DNA of 64,000 bases from Hafnia alvei (GCF_964063325.1 NZ_OZ061315.1:2232001-2296000); one strand, 5' to 3'. Shown: positions 1 through 8,758, counted from the first letter of the stretch. Notes: generated from the letters alone by a model not told the origin. Numbers and translations: made by a program.

Positions 1-69
1 TGGGTGCAGAAAGTGGTAAAATCAACTTTAATTGATAATTATCAAATTTCTATAAAGGCGGTGAATGTA

Positions 70-402
70 ATGAGTGAAGCGTTTAGAGAAACATTTGAAC
101 GCATGGAGATTGAGCCAGCTTTACTTACGCTGCTGTGTCAGGTTCATAGATCAACAAGTCATAAGTGGTTAAGTGGTGATGTTAAAGAGATCCCTGCAGC
201 GGCAGAAACGTTGATTAGGTTGCTTGAGTTTGTGCAAAAGAGGTCGCCTGAGCTTTTCTGTGAGTTTATGATTCTGCAAGATTTCCGCACACCTTCAGAG
301 ATTTACCTCAGCGATCCTGCTTTCTGGAAAAGCTACGAATTCTGCAAGCACAAAGTGACGCCAAAAGTTTTGGACTATCTTGAAAAACATCTACCTGAAT
401 AG
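70..402 (+). CDS. small HTH-like hypothetical protein
   Basis: A 110-residue cytosolic protein of unknown function. The start at 70 is chosen over an upstream in-frame start because AAGGCGG lies a few bases before this ATG. Residues 18-50 (LLTLLCQVHRSTSHKWLSGD and following) read like a helix-turn-helix in which a Trp-Leu-x-Gly turn follows the recognition helix, as in Cro/CI-type regulators. The remainder is predicted helical, without a signal peptide or membrane segment. A clear terminator follows the stop. It may be a small DNA-binding regulator, but I recognise no named family, and the beginning of its transcription unit may lie outside the window. Confidence 0.7.
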   Translation: MSEAFRETFERMEIEPALLTLLCQVHRSTSHKWLSGDVKEIPAAAETLIRLLEFVQKRSPELFCEFMILQDFRTPSEIYLSDPAFWKSYEFCKHKVTPKVLDYLEKHLPE

Positions 403-408
403 CCATCT

Positions 409-437
409 CAAGCGCTCCTTTCGTGGGCGCTTTTTTT
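409..437 (+). terminator. Rho-independent terminator of the HTH-like gene
   Basis: Arms AGCGCTC and GGGCGCT pair over seven base pairs with a loop CTTTCGT and are followed by eight T residues, seven bases after the stop codon. Confidence 0.85.
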
Positions 438-646
438 TACTAAATTCTGCTGGTTCTTAAGCGTTCTATTTAAATTTTATCAAACCGTTATCATAAGAAT
501 GGTTCAACGTTTAAAGAGAATATGCTCTTACTTTTCAATCTATTGAGGTTTTTTGGCTGGCTGCTGGCTAGGTGGAATAAAGCGGGCTGGCTGTTTGGAG
601 CGGAAATCCCAACGAGGCGATTTTAGGCAAAACATGCCGTCAAAAA
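438..646. other. intergenic spacer, no gene seen
   Basis: Spacer between the HTH-like gene and the yebQ terminator. A short in-frame stretch beginning at 553 lacks a ribosome binding site and runs into the yebQ 3' end, so it is not called. A GGCTGGCTGCTGGCT run near 555 is a local low-complexity repeat. No promoter was assigned. Confidence 0.5.
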
Positions 647-684
647 CATGCCGTCATTGCGCAACATTATCAATGACGGCATGG
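641..684 (-). terminator. yebQ terminator hairpin
   Basis: A perfect 13-bp inverted repeat, CATGCCGTCATTG (647-659) and CAATGACGGCATG (671-683), with an 11-base loop. On the minus strand it is followed by GTTTTTG, just downstream of the yebQ stop. The motif CATGCCGTCA is repeated once more at about 633. Confidence 0.75.
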
Positions 685-699
685 TACAGCTTTAGTATG

Positions 700-2076
700 T
701 TATTGAGCGGCTGGCTTTGGTTGGCGAATGCGTAGGCTACTGACAATCGCGGCACAAAGCGCGAATAGGGCACCCAGTAGCAACGACGAATGCGTACCCA
801 GATCGCCAAACAGGTTGAACATCAGCGCCACTAAAGCAGCTCCGCTGGTTTGTCCCAGTAGACGCGCAGTGCCAAGCATTCCACTGGCGCCGCCGCTGCG
901 ATGGCGCGGCGCGGAAGAGATCATGGTGTGATTGTTGGGGGATTGAAAAATACCAAAACCCGCACCGCACAGCGCCATCCGCCAGATAATATCGATGTTA
1001 GTTGGATGGGAAGGAAGCAACGCCAGCGACAACAACCCAATAGCAAATAGCATCAGCCCAATACTCCCCAGTAGCCCCGCGTTAAAGCGCTCAAGCAGTC
1101 GTCCGGCAATCGGTGCCATTATCATGGTGGCAATAGGCCAAGGCGTTAGCAGGAGCCCGGTCATCACTTCCGTTTTGCCGAGAACCGTTTGCAGGAAGAA
1201 GGGCAGTGAAACGAATGCTAGCATCTGTGCGCTGAAGGAACATATTGATGTTCCTACCGACAGCGAAAAGATTGGAATACGCAATAGATCGACGGGCAAC
1301 AGCGGAAACTCTTGATTGAGCTGACGGCGCACGAAAAGTGTACCTACAATCAACATAACGACCAGTTCGCCCAACAATAAAAAGTTATTCTGGCGCTGGG
1401 CAAATCCGCTAATGGCCGAAATCAGCAGGCCGAAAGTGAGGGCGTTAAGCAACGCGCTGTAGCCATCAAACTTCGGTTTACCCACTTTTGGCGGATTTTC
1501 TGGAAGAAATTTCATGCCGCAAATAAAGGCGGCAATGCCAATCGGTACGTTAACGGCAAATAGCCACGGCCAACTACTCACGGAGAGAATTGCTGCTGCG
1601 ACCGATGGCCCCGCCGCCGCCGAAACCGCGACGATTAATGCGTTAATCCCCATTCCTCGGCCGAGAAAACGTTGAGGGTAAATTAGACGCACCAAAGCGA
1701 CGTTCACGCTCATTACCGCCGCCGCGCCGAAGCCTTGCAGCACTCTAGCAAGGGTGAGCGTCCAGAGTGAGTCGGACATGGCGCAACCCAGTGACGTTAC
1801 GCTGAACACCAACAATCCGGTGAGGTAAATTTTGCGGTAGCCGATGATATCGCCTAAGGAGGCCAGCGAGAGCAGAGAAATGGTAATCGCTAGCTGGTAG
1901 GCGTTAACAATCCAAACCGACGTTGCGGCAGAGGCGTTAAGATCGCGGGCAATAGTGGGAAGGGCGACGTTAGCAATCGCGCCATCAAGGACCGCGACGG
2001 TAATACCCAGTGCAATGGCTAAAATTGCGCCGTATCGTTGAGGCAGTGGAACGCCATCATTTATGGTTGATTTCAT
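700..2076 (-). CDS. yebQ: YebQ, MFS drug-efflux-type transporter
   Basis: Inner-membrane major facilitator of the DHA2 (EmrB/QacA) drug:proton antiporter type, 458 residues, close to the E. coli YebQ length. It opens with PLPQRYGAILAIALGITVAV, and residues 25-45 carry VLDGAIANVALPTIARDL, the DHA2 first-helix motif. Many hydrophobic helices follow. The segment LGRGMGINALIVAVSAAAGP matches motif C of antiporters. It is divergent from kdgR, the same neighbour as in E. coli, and a terminator follows the gene. The substrate is unknown; export of toxic compounds is inferred from the family. The start at 2076 has a weak ribosome binding site but fits the family N-terminus. Confidence 0.93.
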   Translation of the reverse strand: MKSTINDGVPLPQRYGAILAIALGITVAVLDGAIANVALPTIARDLNASAATSVWIVNAYQLAITISLLSLASLGDIIGYRKIYLTGLLVFSVTSLGCAMSDSLWTLTLARVLQGFGAAAVMSVNVALVRLIYPQRFLGRGMGINALIVAVSAAAGPSVAAAILSVSSWPWLFAVNVPIGIAAFICGMKFLPENPPKVGKPKFDGYSALLNALTFGLLISAISGFAQRQNNFLLLGELVVMLIVGTLFVRRQLNQEFPLLPVDLLRIPIFSLSVGTSICSFSAQMLAFVSLPFFLQTVLGKTEVMTGLLLTPWPIATMIMAPIAGRLLERFNAGLLGSIGLMLFAIGLLSLALLPSHPTNIDIIWRMALCGAGFGIFQSPNNHTMISSAPRHRSGGASGMLGTARLLGQTSGAALVALMFNLFGDLGTHSSLLLGALFALCAAIVSSLRIRQPKPAAQ

Positions 2077-2250
2077 TCAGCAACAATCGTTAAGAGTTTA
2101 TTAGTCAGTTGCGGAACTATAACTTTTATTATCACTTGAGACCACCGTCACATTTAGCTTTGTTTGTAACAAAGGATCTAGCGTGCGGAAACGGTTAACC
2201 ACCTGATTAACCTGTTTAACAGGCTGTATTTCAGTAGCTGTTCCTTTTAT

Positions 2251-2271
2251 AATGAAACATAGGTTCGATTT
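2251..2271 (+). promoter_or_regulatory. candidate KdgR operator
   Basis: The 21 bases starting AATGAAACAT agree at 17 positions with the KdgR-box form AATGAAACAT followed by TGTTTCATTTT, as I recall it. The site is 28 bases upstream of kdgR, between kdgR and yebQ. This suggests autoregulation or control of yebQ, which is an inference. Confidence 0.4.
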
Positions 2272-2298
2272 AATCATCTGATAGGGTAAAGAAATACA

Positions 2299-3087
2299 AT
2301 GTCAACAGATATAGATAAACAACCCGATTCGGTCTCTTCTGTACTTAAAGTGTTTGGGATTTTACAAGCGCTCACCGAGGAGCGCGAAATAGGCATCACT
2401 GAGCTGTCACAGCGCGTCATGATGTCGAAAAGCACCGTTTACCGTTTTCTGCAAACCATGAAGTCTCTTGGCTATGTTTCGCAGGAGAGTGAATCAGAGA
2501 AATATTCGCTGACGCTTAAACTGTTCGAACTGGGCGCGCATGCTTTGCAAAATGTTGATTTGATCCGCAGCGCCGATATTGAAATGCGCGAGCTTTCGCG
2601 CTTGACGCGTGAAACTATTCACCTGGGCGCTTTGGATGAAGATGGGATCGTCTACATTCATAAAATTGACTCAATGTATAACCTGCGTATGTATTCGCGT
2701 ATTGGTCGTCGCAATCCGCTGCACACGACCGCCATTGGTAAAGTGTTGCTGGCTTGGCGCGATCGTAGCGAAGCAGAAGAAATCATCAGCCAGATTGAGT
2801 TCAAGCGTAGCACCGATAAAACGATCCTTACCCCTGAAGCGTTGCTGGCGGCGCTAGACGCGGTGAAAGAGCAAGGCTTTGGTGAAGATATCGAAGAACA
2901 GGAAGAAGGGCTGCGCTGTATCGCTGTGCCTGTTTTTGATCGCTTTGGCGTGGTGATTGCGGGGCTGAGTATTTCGTTCCCAACGATCCGTTTCTCCGAA
3001 GATGCTAAACACGAATACGTTAAAATGCTGCATACCGCAGCGCGTAATATTTCTGAGCAGCTGGGTTATCACCACTATCCGTTCTAA
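2299..3087 (+). CDS. kdgR: KdgR, IclR-family repressor of pectin/KDG genes
   Basis: Cytosolic transcriptional repressor which in enterobacteria responds to 2-keto-3-deoxygluconate and controls pectin and hexuronate breakdown genes. The protein has 262 residues. An N-terminal winged helix-turn-helix spans about residues 15-75 (GITELSQRVMMSKSTVYRFL), and the IclR effector domain covers about 90-260 with the signature around HKIDSMYNLRMYSRIGRRNPLHTTAIGKVLLA. Length and sequence agree with E. coli KdgR, as does the divergent yebQ neighbour. A strong palindromic terminator follows. A candidate KdgR box lies just upstream. Confidence 0.96.
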   Translation: MSTDIDKQPDSVSSVLKVFGILQALTEEREIGITELSQRVMMSKSTVYRFLQTMKSLGYVSQESESEKYSLTLKLFELGAHALQNVDLIRSADIEMRELSRLTRETIHLGALDEDGIVYIHKIDSMYNLRMYSRIGRRNPLHTTAIGKVLLAWRDRSEAEEIISQIEFKRSTDKTILTPEALLAALDAVKEQGFGEDIEEQEEGLRCIAVPVFDRFGVVIAGLSISFPTIRFSEDAKHEYVKMLHTAARNISEQLGYHHYPF

Positions 3088-3125
3088 ATAAACGCGTTCT
3101 AATTTATTGCGATAGATAAATATCA

Positions 3126-3150
3126 AAGGGAGCCAATGGCTCCCTTTTTT
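3126..3150 (+). terminator. kdgR terminator, palindromic
   Basis: GGGAGCC-AAT-GGCTCCC at 3128-3144 followed by six T residues. The stem is nearly symmetric and could also serve the convergent tcyP gene, though the A-run on the other side is short. Confidence 0.9.
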
Positions 3151-3168
3151 GCAAATAATATTCGCTAA

Positions 3169-4560
3169 TTACTGATGTGCCAGCTCGGCTTCTTCTTCAG
3201 AGTCAAATACGCTCTTATCGGTTTGACGCAGGATCTGGCTGGTGATGGTGCCGGCCGCCATAGAACCATTCACGTTCAGCGCGGTACGGCCCATATCAAT
3301 CAGGGGCTCAACGGAGATAAGCAACGCTACGAGCGTAACGGGTAACCCCATCGCGGGTAACACGATCAGCGCAGCGAAGGTTGCTCCGCCGCCAACGCCT
3401 GCAACGCCTGCCGAACTCACGGTGACAATACCCACCAGCGTCGCAATCCACAGCGGATCGAGTGGGTTAATCCCTACGGTTGGCGCAACCATCACCGCTA
3501 ACATCGCAGGATAAAGCCCCGCACAGCCGTTTTGGCCAATAGTGGCACCAAAGGACGCTGAGAAGCTGGCGATAGATTCAGGTACGCCAATGCGACGGGT
3601 TTGTGCTTCCACGTTCAATGGAATACTGGCAGCGCTAGAACGGCTGGTGAAGGCGAATGTCAGAACCGGCCAGACTTTGCGGAAGAATTTCAGTGGGTTA
3701 ATGCCGGTAAACGACAGCAATAAGCCGTGTACCACAAACATGATCGCCAAGCCAAGATAGGACGCAACCACGAAGCTGCCGAGTTTGATGATGTCGTGCA
3801 TGTTCGAACCCGCAACCACTTTGGTCATCAGCGCCAGTACGCCGTATGGTGTCAGCTTCATAATCTGTCGAACCAGCTTCATCACCAGTGATTGCAGGGT
3901 GTCGATAGCGGTAAGAACGCGTTTACCTTTAACTTCATCATCTTTTAGCAGCTGCAGCGCCGCCGTTCCCAAGATCGCCGCAAAGATAACTACGCTGATA
4001 ATAGAGGTGGGGCTCGCACCGGTTAGGTCGGCAAACGGGTTTTTAGGGATAAATGACAGTACCAGCTGAGGAACGCTTAGGTCTGAAACTTTACCCGCAT
4101 AGTTGGTATTGATCGCGGCCAGACGCGCGGTTTCTTGTACACCCTGAACCAAACCTTCGGCCGTTAAGCCAAATAGATTAGTTACCAACACCCCAACTAA
4201 TGCTGCGATCATCGTGGTGAACAGCAGAGTGCCGATAGAAAGGAAGCTGATTTTGCCCAGCGATGAAGCGTTATGTAGCTTAGCGACGGCGCTCAAAATA
4301 GAAACTAACACCAGCGGCATCACAATCATTTGCAGCAGTTGTACGTAGCCGTTACCGACAATGTTGAACCAGCTAATAGAGTCTTTGAGTACGGGGTTGT
4401 CTGAACCGTAAACCAGCTGTAGCCCTAAACCAAATAGGACACCCATAAATAAGCCGACTAAAACTTTTTTAGCGAGGCTCCATTTAGTACGACGCGTCTG
4501 TGCCAGCAGCAATAAAAGCGCCACAAACACCAGCACGTTAATCACGAGCGGTAGGTTCAT
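3169..4560 (-). CDS. tcyP: TcyP, L-cystine symporter
   Basis: Inner-membrane L-cystine importer of the dicarboxylate/amino acid:cation symporter (DAACS, SLC1-like) family, called YdjN/TcyP in E. coli. The ATG at 4560 (MNLPLVINV) is preferred over one four codons upstream because GGAG sits at the right distance and this gives 463 residues, the E. coli length. Diagnostic stretches are [13 protein letters not shown], the serine-rich re-entrant loop, and [20 protein letters not shown]. It lies beside ydjM and hxpB as in E. coli. In E. coli it is induced under sulfur limitation by CysB; I did not identify a CysB site here. Confidence 0.96.
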   Translation of the reverse strand: MNLPLVINVLVFVALLLLLAQTRRTKWSLAKKVLVGLFMGVLFGLGLQLVYGSDNPVLKDSISWFNIVGNGYVQLLQMIVMPLVLVSILSAVAKLHNASSLGKISFLSIGTLLFTTMIAALVGVLVTNLFGLTAEGLVQGVQETARLAAINTNYAGKVSDLSVPQLVLSFIPKNPFADLTGASPTSIISVVIFAAILGTAALQLLKDDEVKGKRVLTAIDTLQSLVMKLVRQIMKLTPYGVLALMTKVVAGSNMHDIIKLGSFVVASYLGLAIMFVVHGLLLSFTGINPLKFFRKVWPVLTFAFTSRSSAASIPLNVEAQTRRIGVPESIASFSASFGATIGQNGCAGLYPAMLAVMVAPTVGINPLDPLWIATLVGIVTVSSAGVAGVGGGATFAALIVLPAMGLPVTLVALLISVEPLIDMGRTALNVNGSMAAGTITSQILRQTDKSVFDSEEEAELAHQ

Positions 4561-4804
4561 CCCAATCTCCAAATTTCTAATATATGTTTTTATACGTTCC
4601 GGCGTGCCCTAAGGACGCCGCAGCCTCGTTGGGCCACGTGCTAACCTACGCTGAAACGTGATTGTCTTAATCAATGCTATATATGCTAACAGCACCCTAC
4701 ATGTGATGCTTATATCCAAAATGAATTTATTATAATTTTTGCATCGAGTTTGTGTGCTAAACAGTCAAAACGAAGGGTTTGTAACCAGTGCAGTGTGATT
4801 TCCG

Positions 4805-5347
4805 TCATAATTTATGACTTACATATCTGAGTAAATCGTAAAAAGGCATTAAATCACCGCCCCAATATAGTGCATAGCCCACCAGAGACATGCATAAGAT
4901 CCGCTCTAACTGATTGCCTTTCTGAGAATTGAGTATCGGTAGCCGGAAACGCCAGCGAATGGGCCATAGCAAAGGCACACCGGCGGGGGTGAGCATATCG
5001 GCAAGCAGATGGCTGAGATATCCGATCACCATTGCGTGCATGGCGTCAACGGGGATCCCCATGTAGCTCGGCATTTCACAGTTCAGTAGAAAAACGCCGC
5101 CGATGACCGCAAGCAGGCTATGCGTAAAGCCGCGATGACCAAACATGCGCGCGATAGGTGACGACAACCATTTAAGGCGTTGCCCAAGAACTGATTTTGG
5201 ATGATCGATATCTGGCCACAAGCAGGTGAGCAAGGCACCGGGAATGATATGCCACCAGTCTCCATGGGCGAGCGCAGGCGTCAATTCCGCTTTTTTAGCG
5301 AAAATGGCACAAGCGACAGAAAAAATAAGATGGCCTTCCGCCGTCAT
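4805..5347 (-). CDS. ydjM: YdjM, SOS-type membrane metal-dependent hydrolase
   Basis: Inner-membrane protein of the YdjM/YbcI metal-dependent hydrolase family. The start at 5347 (MTAEGHLIFSVACAIFAKK) matches the E. coli N-terminus and has GGCGAG eight bases upstream; an in-frame ATG 13 codons earlier at 5386 has no ribosome binding site. Family residues visible are DIDHPKS at about 47-53, HRGFTHSL at about 72-79 and GYLSHLLADMLTPAG, giving the His/Asp metal-site pattern between hydrophobic helices. A LexA-type box upstream (5439-5454) agrees with the damage induction known for E. coli ydjM. The chemical substrate is unknown. Confidence 0.92.
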   Translation of the reverse strand: MTAEGHLIFSVACAIFAKKAELTPALAHGDWWHIIPGALLTCLWPDIDHPKSVLGQRLKWLSSPIARMFGHRGFTHSLLAVIGGVFLLNCEMPSYMGIPVDAMHAMVIGYLSHLLADMLTPAGVPLLWPIRWRFRLPILNSQKGNQLERILCMSLVGYALYWGGDLMPFYDLLRYVSHKL

Positions 5348-5438
5348 GATAAAACTCGCCGAGGGTACTGGTAATTTATCCAGCATATCGGAGTTTTCGC
5401 AGGAAGCAAGAGGTGACAGCGTAACAGATGACTGTTTG

Positions 5439-5454
5439 CTGTATAAATATACAT
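5439..5454 (-). promoter_or_regulatory. LexA (SOS) box upstream of ydjM
   Basis: On the minus strand the site reads ATGTATATTTATACAG. This is 15 of 16 to the form CTGT-N8-ACAG with the preferred TA-rich core. It lies about 90 bases upstream of the ydjM start. E. coli ydjM is a known LexA target, so conserved SOS control is likely. Confidence 0.8.
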
Positions 5455-5480
5455 AAAACGGAGCCTAAAGCAGGCTCCGC
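5455..5480 (-). terminator. hxpB terminator
   Basis: CGGAGCC and GGCTCCG pair (5459-5479) around a seven-base loop, and the minus strand continues GTTTTAT. The hairpin lies directly before the ydjM LexA box, insulating ydjM from hxpB transcription. Confidence 0.75.
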
Positions 5481-5496
5481 TTGGTTTTAACGTTGA

Positions 5497-6159
5497 TTAA
5501 GGCTGAATATTCGCCGCAGTGAGTTCGTTGAGATTGTTTAACTTCACATCGGCTAATGCCCAGCGAGGATCGTTAATATTCTCCGGCGCGGGTACCACAA
5601 TAGAGCGCATACGAGCAGCTTTGGTGGCGATCATGCCGTTAAACGAATCTTCGAGCGTCACGCAGTTGAGGGGATCTACGCCAAGTTGCTGAGCGGCGTT
5701 AAGATAAACTTCAGGGTGCGGTTTGCTATACGGTAATGCTTCTGCCGAAACCACGGCGTCGAAATACTGGCTGATGCTAAACATGTCCAGCACTTCGTTA
5801 AGCATATAAAGCGGTGACGCCGAGGCTAAACCGATTTTCATTCCCTGCTGACGACACAGTTTTAACGCGTGTTCAACGCCGGGCAGCAACGGTTTGGTCT
5901 CACGCACCAGATCAATGACGCGGCGAATAATGCGCTCAGTCACTTCTTCTTGGCTTGCGCCTTGCCATGGCGTGCGCTGATACCAAAGTTTTACGACTAA
6001 ATCGATGCGTAGGCCTAGGGTTTCAGGAACATTCGCTGCATCAACGTCGATGCCTAAGGAGGAAAATACATCGTGTTCTCCTTGAGTCCATAGTGGTTCA
6101 GAATCTATCAGTAACCCATCCATATCGAAAATTACGGCTTCAATGCGACTCACAGGCAT
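5497..6159 (-). CDS. hxpB: HxpB, hexitol/2-deoxyglucose-6-phosphatase
   Basis: Cytosolic HAD-superfamily sugar phosphatase (YniC/HxpB), 220 residues against 222 in E. coli. The HAD nucleophile motif is FDMDGLLIDSEP near residues 11-22 (Asp nucleophile and Asp+2). Motif II is the Ser/Thr of GLASASP, the conserved Lys is in LPYSKPHPEVY and the acidic motif is TLEDSFNGM. E. coli HxpB dephosphorylates hexitol phosphates and 2-deoxyglucose-6-phosphate. A GTG two codons after the ATG, better spaced from GAGGGA, could be the real start. It sits between ydjM and the divergent yniB as in E. coli. Confidence 0.95.
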   Translation of the reverse strand: MPVSRIEAVIFDMDGLLIDSEPLWTQGEHDVFSSLGIDVDAANVPETLGLRIDLVVKLWYQRTPWQGASQEEVTERIIRRVIDLVRETKPLLPGVEHALKLCRQQGMKIGLASASPLYMLNEVLDMFSISQYFDAVVSAEALPYSKPHPEVYLNAAQQLGVDPLNCVTLEDSFNGMIATKAARMRSIVVPAPENINDPRWALADVKLNNLNELTAANIQP

Positions 6160-6382
6160 TCCCTCATCTAGGTGGTTTAAGACCGCCTGAACCTATGTTC
6201 AGCGTCATAACTTTATTTGCTGCGGGTACTCTAACATTCACGCCGCTTTTGGTTAAGCCAGTTATACTAGACGAACCTAAAGTATCAGCAAACCTGACCA
6301 ATCAATTCAATCAGTTGAGATTGCGATAACGGAAACAGCCACGTAGACTGCCGTTATTCAAGGCGATAATTACGCATCTAGC

Positions 6383-6462
6383 CAACGTAATTCGAGTTGC
6401 AGTGTGTCGGCAAATGAGCGCGGCCCACAAAGAGGCAGCTTGAAATATGACGGGTATTTCAA
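6383..6462. repeat. degenerate copy of a dispersed palindromic element
   Basis: Reads ...AATTCGAGTTGCAG ... CAGCTTGAAATATGACGGGTATT, the inverted orientation of ends seen near 7980 and 44075 (ATACCCGTCATATTTCAA and AACTCGAATTATTT). The interior is shortened to about 50 bases. It lies between hxpB and yniB. Confidence 0.6.
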
Positions 6463-6476
6463 ATTAAGGGGATGGC

Positions 6477-7022
6477 ATGACCTACCAACAAGCTGGTTGG
6501 GTTGCGGTGGCAAAACGGATATTCGGGTGGATAGTTTTTATTCCAGCGCTGCTTTCAACCACGGTGTCGATACTTAACTTTCTTTATCAGCATAGCCAAA
6601 AGCAAGAAGGGCTTAATGCCGTCATGCTGGACTTCGTGCACGTGATGATTGATATGGTGAAGTTTAATACCCATTTTCTGGATGTGTTCTGGTTCAATTC
6701 ACCGCAGCCGGTATTAGGGCAGGGATTTACCGGCGGTAATATCATGTTTTGGATCATCTACTGGCTGATCTTTGTGGGAATGGCACTGCAAGCCTCGGGG
6801 GCTCGCATGTCACGGCAGGTGCGTCATATTCGCGAAGGTATTGAAGACCAGCTGATTTTAGAACAGATGAAAGGGGCTGAAGGGCATTCGCGTGAAGCGT
6901 TAGAAAAACGCATTGTGTTGCCGCGCCATACCATTTTCCTGCAGTTTTTCCCACTGTATATTCTGCCAATTATCGTGGCGGTGATCGGGTACTTTATTTT
7001 GAAGCTGCTCGGGTTGGTGTAA
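6477..7022 (+). CDS. yniB: YniB, inner-membrane protein
   Basis: Membrane protein of 181 residues of the YniB family (178 in E. coli), function unknown. It opens MTYQQAGWVAVAKRIFGWIV, essentially the E. coli start, with AAGGGG upstream. Hydrophobic helices are visible at about 15-35, 80-102 and 150-178. The conserved stretch QASGARMSRQVRHIREGIEDQLILEQMKG lies between the second and third helices and is probably cytoplasmic. It is convergent with yniA across a shared terminator. Confidence 0.93.
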   Translation: MTYQQAGWVAVAKRIFGWIVFIPALLSTTVSILNFLYQHSQKQEGLNAVMLDFVHVMIDMVKFNTHFLDVFWFNSPQPVLGQGFTGGNIMFWIIYWLIFVGMALQASGARMSRQVRHIREGIEDQLILEQMKGAEGHSREALEKRIVLPRHTIFLQFFPLYILPIIVAVIGYFILKLLGLV

Positions 7023-7047
7023 CTCACGACAACGCGGGTAGGCTAAT

Positions 7048-7077
7048 AAAAAAGCTCACTTTACGGTGAGCTTTTTT
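7048..7077. terminator. bidirectional terminator between yniB and yniA
   Basis: AAAAAAGCTCAC-TTTACG-GTGAGCTTTTTT. Because the stem is flanked by A6 and T6 it can terminate both converging genes. Confidence 0.92.
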
Positions 7078-7094
7078 ACAGGGAAGCAGAAAAT

Positions 7095-7967
7095 CTACGC
7101 CACATCTTTCTCCATCAAACGGTCAATCGCTTGAATAGCGGTCTCCAAATGTGGCCCTGCGAACAGGTTGCACATATTCAACTGATGATAGAGCTGATAA
7201 ACGGGCTGACGCTCAATAAATGATGTCGGCAGCGGCCAAACGCTTTGGTAACCGTCATAAATTTGGGCGGGCAGCAACGAAAATAGCGGCAGCATGGCTA
7301 AATCACATTCGCGGTCGCCCCAGTAGCAAGCAGGGTCGAAAATCACCGGCCCTTGCGCACTGAGCCCCATATTCGCCGGCCAGAGATCGCCGTGCAGCAG
7401 TGAAGGCTGCGGCTGGTGGTTGTGTAAACGCTGCTCAACGGCGGTTACGATGCTGTCGATATCGCCGAAATGAATGCCTTTTTCCGCAGCGAGCTGCAAT
7501 TGCCAGCCGATACGTTGTTCAGAAAAGAATTTGGCCCAGCGGCGCTGCCAAGTATTCGGCTGTGGGGAAGTGGAAAGGTGATTGTCGTAATCGAAACCAA
7601 ATTGAGGCTGTTCGCTCCACTGATGTAAACGCGCGAGTTGCTGACCGAATAGATAGGCATTGTGGGCATCAAGTGGACGCACCGGCAAATACTCCAGTAG
7701 TAAAAAGCTGGCCTCGCGCGTGGCACCAACGCCATAAACCTGCGGTGTTTTTACCGTATGGCTACGCGCCAAGCAGGCTAACTGATCCGCTTCAGCCTTA
7801 AAATCTTGTAGGAAGTCGGGGGTGTCACATTTGATAAAGACCTGATGTTCGCCATCGCTAACACACCAAGCCTGATGGACTTCGCCGCCAGGGAGTTCAC
7901 GTTTTTCGCGGATAGTAAAGGCTCGGTCAAAGTGTCCGCATAATAACTGACTTACAGCTTGCCACAT
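7095..7967 (-). CDS. yniA: YniA, fructosamine kinase-family protein
   Basis: Cytosolic kinase-like protein of the fructosamine/ketoamine kinase family (aminoglycoside phosphotransferase fold), 290 residues. Family members phosphorylate sugar-protein adducts so that they decompose, a protein-repair role. The catalytic loop is LLHGDLWPANMG near residues 194-205 (Asp base, Asn metal ligand), and the metal-binding Asp is in GPVIFDPACYWGDRECDLAM. The N-lobe Lys is in HQVFIKCD. A GGGGGT run stands seven bases before the ATG. Its neighbour yniB is convergent, as in E. coli. The true substrate is unproven. Confidence 0.94.
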   Translation of the reverse strand: MWQAVSQLLCGHFDRAFTIREKRELPGGEVHQAWCVSDGEHQVFIKCDTPDFLQDFKAEADQLACLARSHTVKTPQVYGVGATREASFLLLEYLPVRPLDAHNAYLFGQQLARLHQWSEQPQFGFDYDNHLSTSPQPNTWQRRWAKFFSEQRIGWQLQLAAEKGIHFGDIDSIVTAVEQRLHNHQPQPSLLHGDLWPANMGLSAQGPVIFDPACYWGDRECDLAMLPLFSLLPAQIYDGYQSVWPLPTSFIERQPVYQLYHQLNMCNLFAGPHLETAIQAIDRLMEKDVA

Positions 7968-7974
7968 GGTGTAC

Positions 7975-8078
7975 CCCCTATATACCCGTCATATTTCAAA
8001 TGGCGTCTTTGCTGGTTGTGTTCATTACTCCGAACCTGATACCACCGCAATGCAACTCGAACTATTTTGGATAGCGTT
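7975..8078. repeat. partial dispersed palindromic element upstream of yniA
   Basis: Begins ATACCCGTCATATTTCAAAT and ends TGCAACTCGAACTATTTTGG, the two ends of the dispersed family. The middle is altered or deleted. The rest of the 300-base spacer to 8262 is AT-rich and shows no gene; a 62-codon reading frame crossing it has no ribosome binding site. Confidence 0.6.
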
Positions 8079-8261
8079 CGTGAATGGAACTGGCATTATA
8101 TTTCCCTTGAAATCATTCATGAGCGCGAATGTTCTAGGGCATATATATAGGTGAACATAGTTATGTGATGCTATTTTGACCGTAACCGCTGTGCTAATGA
8201 ACGTAAAGTACAAAAAAGGGCAATCAGCTAATTTCTGTTAATTACTTGATCTGAAATAAAA

Positions 8262-8281
8262 TAGGCAGCTAATGCTGCCCT
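8262..8281 (-). terminator. terminator overlapping the ghoS-like stop codon
   Basis: GGCAGC-TAAT-GCTGCC at 8264-8279, with TATTTTATTT following on the minus strand. The stop codon itself lies inside the stem. Confidence 0.65.
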
Positions 8282-8589
8282 TTAGATGGATTCCTTGTCG
8301 CCCAAAGCTGGGTGAAATATTCATCGCGCAAAACGGCTTCCACTTCGGGTTCTTGGCCCAATGCTACTTTTCCTAACGCCTGAGCAAGGCGCTCAACGTC
8401 GGTCTTATCCTGTAGGCTTGTGATGGCGTAGCTATTGGGTCCCAGTTCATGGGGAATACCGTCAGAATCCGCGACGGTAGTCGCAAACCCCTCCAACATG
8501 AGTTGGTTGTTGAGCTTGGCGGTTTCCGCAAGATCGGCCTGCGGATAACTGAAGGTCACTACATAGCAAGCAATAGCAGATTGACTCAT
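8269..8589 (-). CDS. GhoS-family (type V antitoxin-like) protein
   Basis: A 106-residue cytosolic protein matching the GhoS endoribonuclease-antitoxin family (DUF2622). Compared with E. coli GhoS from memory it shares YVV(T/S)F.YP near residues 9-16, then VAD..GIP..L..NS(Y/F)AITS near 39-60, and a C-terminal (D)(E/D)YF.Q. In E. coli GhoS degrades the mRNA of the membrane toxin GhoT. The start at 8589 is chosen because GAGG lies six bases before it; an upstream start at 8610 has none. No ghoT-like frame is adjacent. A GhoT-like peptide is encoded about 14 kb away at 22862-23047. The antitoxin role is inferred. Confidence 0.75.
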   Translation of the reverse strand: MSQSAIACYVVTFSYPQADLAETAKLNNQLMLEGFATTVADSDGIPHELGPNSYAITSLQDKTDVERLAQALGKVALGQEPEVEAVLRDEYFTQLWATRNPSKGQH

Positions 8590-8758
8590 GGAGTACCTCA
8601 ATTGGTGCATTTAACTGAATAATCATAGCCTATAAATAGACGAAAAATGTGTGTAAAAGGGTGAATTGAGCAACAAATCGTAAAAATCAACTAGCCAAAG
8701 ACCTTTTTTTTCTGGCAACATCCACCACGGACCAACATACGCAGAGGATCTCGCAACG

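Noticed and set aside
553..735. 60-codon frame between the HTH-like gene and yebQ
   Set aside because: It reads through the yebQ terminator and into the yebQ 3' end, with no ribosome binding site.
7966..8154. 62-codon frame upstream of yniA
   Set aside because: It overlaps the yniA start and runs through a degenerate dispersed repeat without a ribosome binding site.
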